Translations under genes and position numbers: made by a program
Assembly (NCBI GenBank): GCA_037176725.1
Contig: JAZBRS010000075.1
Coordinates: forward strand, 70,744,001-70,808,000
From: Posidonia oceanica
Taxonomy: Eukaryota; Streptophyta; Magnoliopsida; Alismatales; Posidoniaceae
DNA length: 64,000 bases
Direction: 5' to 3'
Shown here: positions 1 through 12,026 of the stretch, piece after piece
Numbering within the stretch: position 1 is the first letter of the stretch
Layout of the letters: every line of letters begins with the position of its first letter
The notes under the pieces: generated by a model
What the model was told of the DNA's origin: nothing
Databases searched by the model: none
The model's input: only the letters and a program-made list of their open reading frames with translations

Positions 1-774
1 TTATGTGCAGAAAATGGTTTAAAACTTAGAAAATTTAAATTAGATGTTCAACATAGATGAAACTCAACTTATGATATATTAAGTTCAAGTTTACCTTATA
101 ACAACTTAATTACAGAATTTTATAATGCAAAATCTAATTATATGTTAAATGATGAAGATTGACAAAATTCTACTATAATTCATAATTTTTTAGAACCTTT
201 TTATAATGCTACTAAACAATCATCTGGTCAATATTATCCTACTAGTAATCTAGTTTTAATTAATTTATTTAATATTACAAATATTTTTCAGAAATATAGA
301 GAAATGCCATCTTTTGTAAACATTATTCAAGTAATGCAACATAAATATAATAGTTATTGGGAAGATCCTCCAATGTGGACATGTTTAGCATTAATTATGA
401 ATCCGAGGCATAGATTTGTTAATTGTATGATACTTATAGATGATATTTTTAGTAACATGAATAAAAGTAACTTAATAGATGAATTTAATAGTAAAATTAA
501 GGCTATTTTATATACATTATTTGAAGAATATGTTAAAAATTATGGTGAAGGTAGTTCTAGTGGTCAAAGATCTAATAATGTAGGAACACATACTAGTAGT
601 AGTAGTACTGATAGTTCATTTTGGAGTAGATTAAATAAGAAAAGAGAAAAATATGTAAAATCATCAATAAATAATGAATTAGAAAATTATTTAGAATGTG
701 AATTTGCTTTTAGTGAATCAGAAATGGATAACTTAGATATATTAAAGTGGTGGTCTAATACCGCAATTAGGTTT
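1..774 (+). pseudogene. hAT transposase, N-terminal part (split gene)
   Basis: One reading frame (codons beginning at position 1) runs to 774 and encodes the middle and rear of an hAT-superfamily transposase. Visible landmarks are a degraded 'LDVxxRWNSTYDIL' block, the 'FYNATKQSSGQYYPTSN' block, 'ALIMNPRHRF' (the hAT 'LDPRxK' region) and, near the end, 'ELENYL..' and 'DILKWWSN', which begin the C-terminal dimerisation region. Two in-frame TGA codons (near 55 and 163) sit where the family has conserved tryptophans, so TGG-to-TGA decay is likely. The frame is broken at 774 by a 12.7-kb insertion and resumes exactly at 13501. The gene starts left of the window, so its BED zinc finger is not visible. 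It would cut and paste hAT DNA in the nucleus, but this copy cannot make an active enzyme. Confidence 0.88.
770..774 (+). repeat. Target-site duplication GGTTT, left copy
   Basis: GGTTT directly precedes the LTR start TGCAGACACC. The matching copy lies at 13496-13500. Confidence 0.88.
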
Positions 775-3700
775 TGCAGACACCCCATTTTTGACCCCTG
801 TGTCAATGGTTTTCTCCAGAGGAATAAACCCTAGGAATCTCCAACCAAAACCCTAGGATTCCCCAGACATAAACCCTAGGTTACCCTCACAAAACCCTAG
901 GAATCTCCAACCAAAACCCTAGAATCTCCTCACAAAACCCTAGGTTAAACCCACAACCAAAACCCTAGAATCCCCTAGGTTAAACCTACAACCAAAACCC
1001 TAGAAACCAGCAATGGTTACCGTAGTGGTTGGGTCACCTCCACTACCTTCTCAAGCCGCAGGTTCGAAACCCGCCCACCGCACATGGAGTGGATTTTCCA
1101 CTCTTTCTTGCATTGAGATTAATTTCCCTTCCTGCACCCACAGGTTTCGAACCTGTGACCTGTGGGCTTGCCTTGAAGAAAAAATCCGTTAAGCTATAGT
1201 AGGTTAGGGTAAAAAAAAAACCAAAACCCTAGAGATCCTCTAGGTTAAACTCACATCAAACCCTCTCCCAATTCAGCCCAAGTCCAAACCCTTTTTTTCT
1301 CTTTTCTTCTCTTTTCTTCTTCTTTTCCTTCTTCTTTTTTCTTCCTTTCTTTCTTCTCTGACAGCCCAGCCCACTAGCCCTTTTCTTCCTCTCTTCTTCT
1401 TCTTCTTCTTCCTTTTTTCTTTTTTTTCTTTTCTTTCTCCTTCCAGGCCCAGCCCATTCTCTCCTCCTTCCTTTTTCTTTTCTTTTCTCTTCACCCACAG
1501 CCCACGACACTCACCACTGCAGCCCACACAACCCTTCTTCCTTTTCCTTCTTCTTTCCCTCCTTTGAATCTCCTGCAAATACTGCAGCTCCACAGTCGCC
1601 TCCAGCACCTCCTCCACCTGCAACATCGCCGGCCGAACACACCTGACGTCGGCAGCCTCCTCCGCGCACGCTCTCAGGTAGTTATCTCTTCCCTGAGCTT
1701 CGTTATAGTCTCCTCTTGCTTATTAGCCTATTTACTGTGAGTGTCGAGTTGTCTACTTAATTTCCTGTCTCGCCGTCTTCTTCTTCTTCCCCGGTGACAA
1801 TCGCCGGCAGTGACTGCGTTTCGCCGCACCAGCAGCCTCCTCTCCTTCGGATCGCTTCCAGACCATCTTTGGACGTCGCCTGATTCATCCGAGCATCGCC
1901 TGAGCTCCGCCGTCGCCTCCAGCGCCTCCCTCGCCTGCAGCTTCGTCGGCAGTAGCTCGCCGACGTCGGGAGAGCTTCCCACGCGCCGTCATGCTCCGCT
2001 GAAGCCACCATCACCTCTGGAATCACCGCCGCTTGCTTCCTGGACCTTCCCCTTCGCTAGAGACCCTCTGGATCGTCGGCTCGATCTTCTCCTCCAGCTC
2101 CGGCGCCTTTCTCCTTCTCCGGCGATCAACTGCTCCTCTCACAGCAACTACAGCTCGTCGTTCCTCCGCCGCCGACGACCGCCGAACCTTCCCTGAGCTC
2201 GCCACGCCGTCGCCTGGGCCGAAGGCCGCTCCCAGCAGACTGCCGGTCATCCCCGCCGGTAGTGCTCTCGCCGGCCGTTGCAGTTTACTGTTTCATTTAA
2301 AGTTTTTAAATGTTTTGATTTTTTAACTTTATTGCATTTAAGTTTAGTCCAGCATGTTAGTTTATTTGCACACAGGTCCTGCATGCATACAACATTTCAT
2401 TTAAATTGCATTTTAAACTTTATTGCATTGCATTTAAGTCTTGCATTTAAGTTTATTTGCACTTGGGTCCTGCATGCATACAGCATTTCATTTAAACTGC
2501 ATTTAAAAACTATATTGCATTGCATTTTAATCCTGCAGTTAACTTTATTTGCATGTAAGTTCACTGTGCATTTAATCAATCATTTAACTGCATTTTAAAA
2601 CTATATTGCATTGCATTTTAATCCTGCAGTTAACTTTATTTGCATGTAAGTTCACTGTGCATTTAATCAATCATTTAACTGCATTTTAAAACTATATTGC
2701 ATTGCATTTTAATCCTGCAGTTAACTTTATTTGCATGTAAGTCCACTGTGCATTTAATCAATCATTTAACTGCATTTAAAAACTATGCTGCATTGCATTT
2801 TAATCCTGTAGTTAACTTTATTTGCATGTAAGTCCACTGTGCATTTAATCAATCATTTAACTGCATTTTAAAACTATATTGCATTGCATTTTAATCCTGT
2901 AGTTAACTTTATTTGCATGTAAGTCCACTGTGCATTCAACATATCATTTAACTACATTTTAAAACCATATTGCATTGCATTTAAACACTACAGTTTACTT
3001 TAATTGCATGTAAGTCCTAACTTTAAACTGTTGCATGCTTTGATGCCTATCTTGCTTTGCAATTTAAACCCTACAGTTTACTTTAATTGCATGTAAGTCC
3101 TAATGTTAAATTGTTGCATGCTTTCACATATTGTTTTGCTTTGCAATTTAATCCAACAGTTTGTTTTAATTGCATGTAAGTCCTAGCTTTAAACTGTTGC
3201 ATGCTTTCATGTCTATCATGCCCTTGCAATTTAATCCAATAGTTTGTTTTAATTGCATGTTAATCCTAACTCCAAACTGTTGCATGCTTCCATGTTTGTT
3301 TTGCATTGCACATAAGTCCAGCATGTTTCCTGTATTGCATGTAAGTCCAATCCTTGAACTATTGCACACATACTTTTAACTGATGTTGCATTTTGCCTCT
3401 GTTTGTTCATCACATTGCATCATTAGTTTTTATCCCACTTTAACTATGCTGCATTGCATCTTTCCCATGACATTGCACTTAGGTCCAGCAGTCTTAATAT
3501 ATTGCATTTAGGTCCCCATATTGCACTATTGCATGCATTGCACTCTCATGACATTGCATATTGTCCCTTGCACTTTTCCCAGCATCATTGGCTTCATTGC
3601 ATGTAGAACTCATTGCATTGCATGCATACATGGGCATATTGCATTTAGACCCCCAATTTGACCTCTATTGCATCAATAGGTTCCATCTGGCCCTTGATCT

Positions 3701-4672
3701 ATCTAGCTTGATCCTTGAATAACTTTTAATCGGACCGTTGGATCTTCATGATATAATCATCCTGATCTTTCTGGTTGAATGATCTTTCATTCTAACCTAA
3801 GTTTATTTAGATCAGGCATCAGATCATCAAGTTATGCCCATCCAAATCATTGCATACCACTCATTGCCTCATAACTTGCATTTAATGCATTGTTTTCTCG
3901 ATCTGTCTTCTCGTGCATGTAGATTAGGCTTTATCGACTCTGCTTTGCTTCCCTTTGCTTGCCGCATCCTTGCATTGCATGATTTTTTTCTGCTTCTGTT
4001 TTGATTCCACTTTGCATGTCGCTATTCGCATTGCGTGGTTTTACTCGACGTTTTGTTTCTCGCTTGCATTGCATTTAGGGTAGTGATGCTTACTGTCTGG
4101 AGTTCTTACGAACCAGGGCATGCCCTGTTCGAAAAACTAGCAGCGCTGTTGAGCACATAGATTGCATGTTTAATTTCCATCATGCATCATGGCACCTTGA
4201 GCATACATTTGAGCATATAATTAAAACATACTTGGCATTTAGGCATTTAAAGCATGTTTAGAGCATTCATAACATGGCATAGCTTCCTTCGCCCCTCGGG
4301 CGTGCAGCATAGGCAAGCATTGTCGACATTCCTGCATATGTGAGCGAGATTAGCCTAGAAAGACAGATTCCGGGCGTATCGGGGGTGCCTAACACCTTTC
4401 CTGTGCGTAACAGGAGTCCTTACCCTTTCTTTGGCCCGTAATGATCATTTTGCTCTCATCCTAGGCACGAGTCATTCATTTTTGCATAGCACTGCATCCA
4501 TTTGCATGTTTCATGCTTTTCCCCGATTTTCCTCGTCTCCCGATTTAATAGACTAGGTGACAACTCCGTTTTTGCTTTATCTTTGTTTTCCTCTTCGCCG
4601 CTCTTCTATGAAGACCTCTCTCTTCGGGCCCTCACCGGTCCAGTCTCTAGGAGATTTTGGGGGCTATCTAGC
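775..4672 (+). mobile_element. Long plus-strand LTR of the composite (Tat/Ogre-type)
   Basis: The LTR begins TGCAGACACCCC and contains CCCTAGG-rich repeats, a CT-rich tract, a GC-rich segment (1640-2280) and long 'GCATTGCATTT' regions. It also has the block 4080-4460 (GATGCTTACTG..., GGGGGTGCCTAACACC, AACAGGAGTCCTTACCC) that recurs in the other long LTRs of this window. The last ~70 bases (from ~4605) match, in inverted orientation, the end of the short LTR at 12998-13090, which is why I place the end near 4672 (...GGGGGCTATCTAGCA). No TATA box stands out. The right boundary is uncertain by tens of bases. Confidence 0.68.
2497..2951 (+). repeat. 91-bp tandem repeat, five copies
   Basis: Units begin CTGCATTT(T)AAAAC at 2497, 2588, 2679, 2770 and 2861, a constant 91-base spacing. 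Each contains TTAATCCTGCAGTTAAC or a close variant and TTTGCATGTAAG. Weaker, diverged copies of the same theme continue to about 3400. It lies within the long LTR. Confidence 0.9.
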
Positions 4673-4728
4673 AGGATTCTCCAGAGGAACATGCTCGAAG
4701 ACCGGATAATCCAGGAACATTCTTTGGA

Positions 4729-5971
4729 TGTCAGGTGCGTTCGGTCGGCGAAGTCGCAGACGGAGGAGGTGCTGGAGGCGACGGCGGAGCTCGGGCGTGA
4801 TTGAGACTAGTTGCTGGAGGTCCTCCAGTGCTCTGGGGCGAGTTAATTCCCCTCTCTCCCTCTCGATTCTCAGTTTGAAAAAGTGGGTGCTCACTATGAT
4901 TTTTCTCTTCTTTTCTCTATGTGGCTCTCTCGGTGTTCTTGGGTTTCTCCGGTGGATTGGTGGAGTGTTGGGTAAGGAGGAGAGCGGTTGTGAGGGAGTG
5001 CTGGGTGTCTGTTGCTGTGTGGAACGAAAATGGGTTGTAGTGGGTGCGCTGCTGTGAATTGGGTTGTCTGTGAATGTGCCCCCTCCTCTGTGTGAATGAG
5101 CTCCCCTCATGTTGCTGTGGGTGTGTGTGTTGGTTTTTTTTGCCAGCCATAGAAGATGGCAGAGGATGTAGAAGATGGCAGTGAAATGGGATGGCAATTA
5201 GGTAGTGGTGGCAGGCAGTGGTGAGAGCGGCAATTGTGGGAAAGTGGCCGGCAAAGAGGCTGTGTCAGGCCAGGTAGTAAGTGTGGAGGAGATGGGTAGT
5301 AAGTGAATGGAAAAGGTGTGTTGGTGCTGCTGCAGATGGTGTGGATGCAGGTATTTGCAGGAGATTAGAAGGAGAGAAAGAAGAGGAAAAAGGAAAAAGG
5401 GTTGTGTGGGCTGCAATGGTGAGTGTCGTGGGCTATGGGTGAAGAGAAAAGAAAAGAAAAAGGAAGGAGGAGAGAATGGGCTGGGCTTGGAAGAAGAAAG
5501 AAAAGAAAAAGAGAAAAAAGGAAGAAGAAGAAGAAGAAGAAGAAGAAGAAGAAGAAGAAGAAGAAGAAGAAGAGAGGAAGAAAAGGGCTAGTGGGCTGGG
5601 CTGTCAGAGAAGAAAGAAAGGAAGAAAAAAAGAAGAAGGAAAAGAAGAAGAAAAGAGAAGAAAAGGGAAAAAAAGGGTTTGGGCTTGGGATGATTTGGGC
5701 TGAATTGGGAGAGGGTTTGATGTGAGTTTAACCTAGAGGATCTCTAGGGTTTTGGTTGTAGGTTTAACCTAGGGGATTCTAGGGTTTTGGTTGTGGGTTT
5801 AACCTAGGGTTTTGTGAGGAGATTCTAGGGTTTGGTTGGAGATTCCTAGGGTTTTGTGAGTGTAACCTAGGGTTTATGTGTGGGGAATCCTAGGGTTTTG
5901 GTTGGAGATTCCTAGGGTTTATTCCTTCGGAGAAAACCATTAACACAGGGGTCAAAAATGGGGTGTCTACA
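4729..5971 (-). mobile_element. Partial minus-strand LTR of the composite
   Basis: Read on the minus strand from 5971 it starts TGTAGACACCCCATTTTTG. It then repeats the same CCCTAGG units, CT-rich tract, and the 'CCCACGACACTCACC' and 'GCCTCCAGCACCTCCTCC' blocks found at 775-1660 on the plus strand. Homology stops near 4729, so it is truncated. A purine tract lies immediately to its right, making it the 3' LTR of the minus-strand internal region. Relative to the plus copy it carries several hundred extra bases (about 4850-5330). A (GAA)n run fills 5522-5575. Confidence 0.72.
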
Positions 5972-5989
5972 GATGTCCCTCCCTGAGCG
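5972..5989 (-). other. Polypurine tract of the minus-strand element
   Basis: On the minus strand this reads as a purine-rich stretch (AGGGAGGGACAT) directly before the LTR start at 5971, the position used to prime plus-strand DNA synthesis. Confidence 0.7.
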
Positions 5990-6364
5990 AGGTCAAGCGT
6001 AGCGAGGCCGTGGCTCAGGGTTGACAAGACACCCCATCTGATGCCGGTGAGAGCTAGATGTTGCTGTTGGTGTGAGCCACTTATTTGACGGATACACCGA
6101 AAATCATGACTCGTTGCCGCAATGTGAATGCAAATGCAGACGCAATGAAATGCAATGGGATGCAATGAGATGCTGTGATATGCAAAGTGATTCTATGATA
6201 TGTAATGCGATGCAATGAAATGCATGGTGAGTATGCAGACTCGTTGCTAGATGATTGGGGGTCATCAGCCCAAGAAAAGGGGCGCCAGACAAGACTAGCG
6301 TGCTTGCTGTCAGAGCAGTTAGGGCTGCCAGCTCGAAAGAAAAGGAACGATACCTCAAGGCAGC

Positions 6365-7440
6365 AAAATGATGCCCCTGCAAGCAGGCGGGACTCCGAAG
6401 AGGCACGCAAATGGCTTGTCCTTGACCGAGGAAGCAAGCAGGCGAGACTCTGAAGAGGCATGCGAAAGGGGGGCTTGTCCTTAAACAAGGAAGCAAGCAG
6501 GCGGGACTCCGAAGAGGCACGTGAAAGGAGGCTTGTCCTCAAACAAGGAAGCAAGCAGGTGGGACTTCGAAGAGGCACGCGAAAGGGGTGCTTGTCCTCA
6601 AACAAGGAAGCAAGCAGCGGGACTCCGAAGAGGCACGTGAAAGGGGGCTTGTCCTCAAACAAGGAAGCAAGCGGTGGGACTCCGAAGAGGCACGCGAAAG
6701 GGGGGCTTGTCCTCAAACAAGGAAGCAAGTAGGCGGGACTCTGAAGAGGCACACAAAAGGGGGGCTTGTCCTCAAACAAGGAAGCAAGCGGCGAGACTCC
6801 AAAGAGGCACGCGAAAGGGGGGCTTGTCCTCAAACAAGGAAGCAAGCAGCGGGACTCCGAAGAGGCACGCGAAAGGGGGGCTTGTCCTCAAACAAGGAAG
6901 CAAGCGGTGGGACTTCGAAGAGGCACGCGAAAGGGGTGCTTGTCCTCAAACAAGGAAGCAAGCAGCGGGACTCCGAAGAGGCACGTGAAAGGGGGCTTGT
7001 CCTCAAACAAGGAAGCAAGCGGCGGGACTCCGAAGAGGCACGCAAAAGGGGGGCTTGTCCTCAAACAAGGAAGCAAGCGGTGGGACTTCGAAGAGGCACG
7101 CGAAAGGGGTGCTTGTCCTCAAACAAGGAAGCAAGCAGCGGGACTCCGAAGAGGCACGTGAAAGGGGGCTTGTCCTCAAACAAGGAAGCAAGCGGTGGGA
7201 CTCCGAAGAGGCACGCAAAAGGGGGGCTTGTCCTCAAACAAGGAAGCAAGTAGGCGGGACTCTGAAGAGGCACGCAAAAGGGGGGCTTGTCCTCAAACAA
7301 GGAAGCAAGCGGCGAGACTCCAAAGAGGCACGCGAAAGGGGGGCTTGTCCTCAAACAAGGAAGCAAGCAGTGGGACTCCGAAGAGGCACGCGAAAGGGGG
7401 GCTTGTCCTCAAACAAGGAAGCAAGTAGGTGGGACATCGA
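6365..7440 (-). repeat. 57-59-bp tandem array, about 18 copies
   Basis: The unit contains GAAGCAAGC, GGGACTCCGAAGAGGCACG and GGGGGCTTGTCCTCAAACAAG. Unit starts at 6431, 6490, 6548 and 6607 show the period. Long open frames across the array, in several frames on both strands, come from the repeat and are not genes. By position it is the 3' untranslated region of the minus-strand element, where Tat/Ogre elements commonly carry variable tandem repeats. Confidence 0.88.
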
Positions 7441-7479
7441 AGAGGCACGCAAAAGGCTAGAGAGACACGATATGACAGA

Positions 7480-8045
7480 TGATAGGTTTCGAACCCATCA
7501 ACCGTAAAAGGGGAGCTGATAAGTTTCAGACTTATCGACTGCAAAGGGGCACGATGTGATAGATGATAGGTTTCGGACCCATCGACTACAAAAGGGGAGC
7601 TAATAAGTTTCGGACTTATCGACTGCAAAGGGGCACGATGTGATAGATGATAGGTTTTGGACTCATCGACCACAAAAGGGGAGCTGATAAGTTTCGGACT
7701 TATCAGCCGGAAAGGATGATATGATAAGTTTCGGACTTATCGACCGCGGAGCTGATTAGTTTCGGACTTATCGGTCGGAAAGGATGATATGATAAGTTTT
7801 GGACTTATCGAGCACAAAGAATGATATGATAAGTTTCGGACTTATCAACCGCAAAGGATGATATGATAAGTCTCGGACTTATCGATTGCAAAGGATGATA
7901 TGATAAGTTTCGGACTTATCGACCGCAAAGGATGATATGATAAGTTTTAGACTTATCGACCGCAAAGGATGATACGATAAGTTTCGGACTTATCAACCGC
8001 AAATGATGATATGGTAAGTTTCGGACTTATCGACCGCAAAGGATG
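7480..8045 (-). repeat. Tandem array of short hairpins
   Basis: Repeats of roughly 37-45 bases each contain a perfect or near-perfect inverted repeat, GATAAGT-TTCGG-ACTTATC, on the plus strand. The left part (7480-7700) alternates with a second version, GATAGGT-TTCGG-ACCCATC. The right part (7700-8040) is a simpler array spaced by 'CGACCGCAAAGGATGATAT'. It also lies in the 3' untranslated region of the minus-strand element. Confidence 0.85.
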
Positions 8046-9888
8046 ATATGGGCACCAAGGCCCGAAATCGGGGCAAAAGTTGCAGATGGGCCCGTGACAG
8101 TTAGGTGTGTTAGCCCGGATGCAGATGGGGGAGTGATACCATAGGACAGTAAAAAAGATGCCCCTGGTATTAGGGATGATACCATGGGACAGCCGAAGCA
8201 CCCTTGGCATCGAAAAGTGATGGATATAGACAAAATTGATGCATTTGCCAAACGAGTAGTTAGGGTTACCAGCCCATGGGTGACATTTTGACGGGTGTCA
8301 ACCGAGTAGTTAGGACTGCCAGCCCGGCAAACGGGAGTGTATGCAAATATGAATGCAAGGCGAATGCGAGGAATGCAAGGTAAAGCGCAAGGACTCATCG
8401 TGGTGGGTGTGTAATGGTCTCAGAGTGGGCATGCAATGTGGCGTCATGGGGTGACAAACGATGGACATGCCGGTCATCACAGACCACCCAATGCGGTGGG
8501 CGGCAAAATTTGAAAAAACGCAGTCTCTGAGCGAGGTAAGGCAAAAAGTGCTCGTCCTTAACTCCGAATTTTGAAAACAGGAAGAAGGGGAAAATAGATT
8601 ATTATGCTTATTATGTTTTTGGTGGTTTAGGGTTCAAAGCAGTTGATTGGTGAGAGGATAGTTCTGCACTTTTTGACTCAGGAGATTCTCGATCCTCGAG
8701 CCATGCCATGTCGAGTTGCGGTCGGTGGCTCTCATTCTCATTTAGTTCAGGAAGAGGTCTCAGCTTTGCAAAACATAGCCTTCGACTGCATATGGGTAGC
8801 AAAGGCGTCGGATGTAGCTTCATAGCCTTTGTCTTAATTCCTTAAGGACCGACTGCCACTTTTGACGCTCTCGGATAGATATTTCTTTTCCCCTCATGAG
8901 TGACTGGAGTTGCATTTAGCCTACCAGGGAGGTAGAGTTGTTGCTTGCACAAGGGGTTGGAGAATGCTGCTTCGCTCAGAGGGTGGGGCCAGGTCCTCCT
9001 GATGATGTTTCTCGTGCATTTGGCAATGTGGTGCTTGGAGTTGAAAGTTGAGGGGGCTTAGATGCTTGTCCGAGTCACTCCTCTCATGGGCATCTTCTTT
9101 CTTCAACTTCTTTCTTCATTTTTCTTTTATGCCCAGCATGCATATCTTATTATCATATTTTTTTGCTCACATGATCTCTATTCTTTTGGATATGCATGTC
9201 TTCTCCCTCTTCGGGTAGCGGTCCTTGGTGAGGCGTTAAGAGTTCGGCTGGTCAGCGTACACCTTCAGCCTCTGTTGTATGTACAAGCAGCCTCCGGCTA
9301 TGCTCTGCTCTACTTTGGCCCTCTCCATGTCTGGTGGACTCTCTTGATAGGGTGGATCTCGCTTCTGGGAGTTTTGAGCTCAGCGAGATACTCTGTTCTG
9401 CTTTCAGTCTCACTTTGTAGCCACATGCAAGAAATGGCGCTGCTCGGGTGAGTTCTGCCTGAGATTGTCGATGTTTGACATCCTCTCGGCGCTGCTTGTT
9501 GTCCAAAATCGGACTTTTTGATTATAATTTTTGTTTGGGTTTTTTGCATTTTATAAAGGAAGCATGTTTTTGGGTTTTTCCATGTGTTTTGTATTTTTTT
9601 ATGATTTTTTGTTTTAAGAAAACATAAAAAGGGAAAACCAGTGGAAAGGAAAGCATGTTTTTTCATTGTTTCTTGATTTTTTCGATGCTTTTGTCTTTTA
9701 CAGGATGCAGGAAATGATATGTACATGCAGGAAACGAAAAATGCATGTTTTTGGGTTTTGACGGATTTTATAATTTTTATAGTTTTCGATAATGCGAGAA
9801 AACATGAAAACGAACAAAACCGGAAGAATGAATGACAATGCATGCAAAAGAGAAAGATAAGGTAAGAGGTACTTACCTGCCAGCAACC
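8046..9888 (-). other. Internal spacer of the composite, no gene seen
   Basis: No convincing coding sequence was found in this stretch between the hairpin array and the gag remnant. 9520-9870 is rich in T and in 'GGGTTTTT' runs. 8530-9060 has scattered open frames without recognisable motifs. Protease and polymerase genes expected here in a full element are absent or beyond recognition. Confidence 0.5.
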
Positions 9889-11891
9889 TCAGGATGGAGG
9901 TGCTAGACTCGCTCCCGCGCCGCTGGTGCTGCCCTGGTGTCTCTGGCCACGTACTCCCTTATCCTTGCAAAGCTGTTCTGACTGACCCAAGGAAACAGGA
10001 AGCTCAAGATGTGGGACAGCAAAGGGGGCTGGAGCTGATGTCAAGACGATGGGATCAAGAGGATCCATCGAGGGGGAAAAGGAGTTAGCACGGACAAGAG
10101 GGGAGGGATTGGTCCCTGAGGTCCCAGCATCCCGAGAGGTCGCGCACCCGGAAGGGGGGAAGACAGACGGGTCAGGTTGTGTTGGTGGTGTCGGGGGTAC
10201 CGAGACTACCCCCTGCACGCACTCGCCCTTCCCGCCAATCAGGTCCTGAATGGCGTCTCGGAGAGTGAAGCAGTCATCAGTCGCGTGTCCCACGGCCTGA
10301 TGGTAGGCACAGTACAAGCCCGCATCATACCACGGTGGCAGTGGGTCCGGTGGTGGACGAACCTCAGGGAGCCTCAGATATGGTGCGACCTTAGGGAAAA
10401 CAATGCTCAACGGTGCAACCAGCAGAGCATAGTCGCTCTTGGTGCGGCGACCTTGTCTTTCCCTAGGCTACGATCCCCGTCGAGCCGGTGCGACGTGGTG
10501 CACAGGCCCGTCAGGGAAGGTTTCAAGAGAGGGCACGAGAGGAGGGACAGAGGGTGCCTGTTCGACCTAGAGCGCACCGTGCGTTTGCGCCAGTTGTCCA
10601 GCTGCATTGACAATAACGACATTCCTATCAATCAAACCTTGGATAGCGTCTAGCAAGGTGAAGCACCGGTCTGTTTCATGGCCAATGGTGCGATGAAACT
10701 TGCAATAAGCGGTGAGGTCATACCACTTAGGGACTGGATTAGGAGAAGGAAGTGGAGCTGGCTCCCTCAGCTGGGGTTGGACCAGAGGATAGATTGCGCT
10801 GAGGGATTCCGCCTGAAGAGTGTACTCAAGAGGCTGGTGTCGAGGTCCCTACTGTCCTGGGGCAAGCGGCATAGCAGTGATAGGAAGGGGAGGGCGTGCA
10901 GCGAGGGGGATCTCAATCACTCTGGCGTCGATGAGATCTAGAATCCTGTTCTGCAGAGTGACGCACACATCGGTTGAATGCCCAGCACACCGATGGAACA
11001 TGCAGAACACGTTCATCTTATACCACCACAGAAGAGGATCCGGTGGTCGAACCTCAGGGAGTGTCAAAAGATGGGCAACCCTGGGGAATAAAGAGCCGAG
11101 TGGTTGGCCCAAGGGAGTAGGATCAGAAGGTCGGCGCTGAACGCGCTTCCTCCTTTGCTGTTGCTCTCGAGGAGTAAGACGCACAGGAGGCGCAGGGTAG
11201 CCGGGGGGCACGACCGGAGCAGGAACAGGAAGTGCAGGAGATGGGGATGCCAGAGTAGAAAGCTGACTCTGCAAGGCTTGAGCTAGAGCATGCATTTCTT
11301 GAGCCAACTGGGAAAAGGATTCGACTTGGGGGGATAAGGTGGCTAGGGTGGTAGACCTAGAGGACATGGGGGGTCCTAACGAGGGTTCTACTAGATTAGG
11401 AAGGGGGAACTCAACAGAAGAGTCTGAAGGGAAGAAGGAACGCGCCACAGCACGAGGACCAGGAGTCGGATACAAAAGTGATTTAAAATAAGGGTCAAAG
11501 GGGGGCACGGCTGGCGAAGGGTGTGGCGGCGCCACAAACGGGGGAGATGATATCCCAACATGAGATATCACAGACGATCCCTGGGGTAGGGGAGCAGACT
11601 AGCTAGAAAGAGGGACCAAAGCTGCAGGTGCAAAAGACGCGGTGGAAGGACAAGGAAACTGACCCACAGACAGAGGAGACACCTGATAGCTCAGTCCATC
11701 GGTGCTGAGAGAAAACGGGGGCTGACCCTGTGACTCAGCATGAGGTGCCACAGGTAGAGAGAAGGCAAAGGTAGCTGGACCAGGGAGCGCTCCTGGAGAA
11801 AGGGGCGGATGCCAGCCAGAAGAAAAGGGGAAGATTGACTATCAACCCCGGAAACCACAGGAGACGACGAGCCAAAGGATGAATCCCCCAT
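9889..11891 (-). pseudogene. Degenerate Tat/Ogre-type Gag with three CCHC-like modules
   Basis: On the minus strand a Gag-like protein starts at an ATG at 11891-11889 (MGDSSFGSSS) and, with several frame changes and stops, runs to about 9889. The N-terminal part is Pro/Ser-rich, with a short 'LAQEMHALAQALQSQL' helix. Three zinc-knuckle-like modules follow. Module 1 is near 10960-11010 (CMFHRCAGHSTDVC), module 2 near 10670-10710 (YCKFHRTIGHETDRC) and module 3 near 10275-10320 (YCAYHQAVGHATDDC). Each is preceded by 'LPEVRPPPDP..WYD'-like sequence and followed by 'xLxDAIQDLI'. One such module is usual for this lineage. The capsid-type gag domain is not visible. Gag would package element RNA in cytoplasmic particles. 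Confidence 0.75.
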
Positions 11892-12026
11892 GGTAATGGA
11901 GAGGATCCGGACAGGCAAAACAGGGAACATGACAGTCAGAAATTGTATGCCAGGATAGGGAGCAGATGTGACCCAAAGACACACAATCGGGCACGGCTTG
12001 AGACCTGAGAACAACAAGCAAAGCAA

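Noticed and set aside
835..1010. Telomere-like AACCCTAG runs
   Set aside because: The units are AAACCCTAGGAATC and similar, irregular and interspersed with TCTCC. They repeat in inverted orientation at 5730-5930 as part of an LTR, so they are not telomeric arrays.
5307..5725. Lys/Glu/Arg-rich ORFs
   Set aside because: Low-complexity (GAA)n and AG-rich LTR sequence. The mirror-image ORFs at 1256-1626 have the same origin.
6460..7507. Long open frames of 100-250 codons on both strands
   Set aside because: They arise from a 57-59-bp tandem repeat whose units lack stops in several frames. There is no domain and the frames swap.
7480..8045. CRISPR-like array of short repeats
   Set aside because: Spacers are near-identical rather than unique, and the sequence is a plant retrotransposon 3' region.
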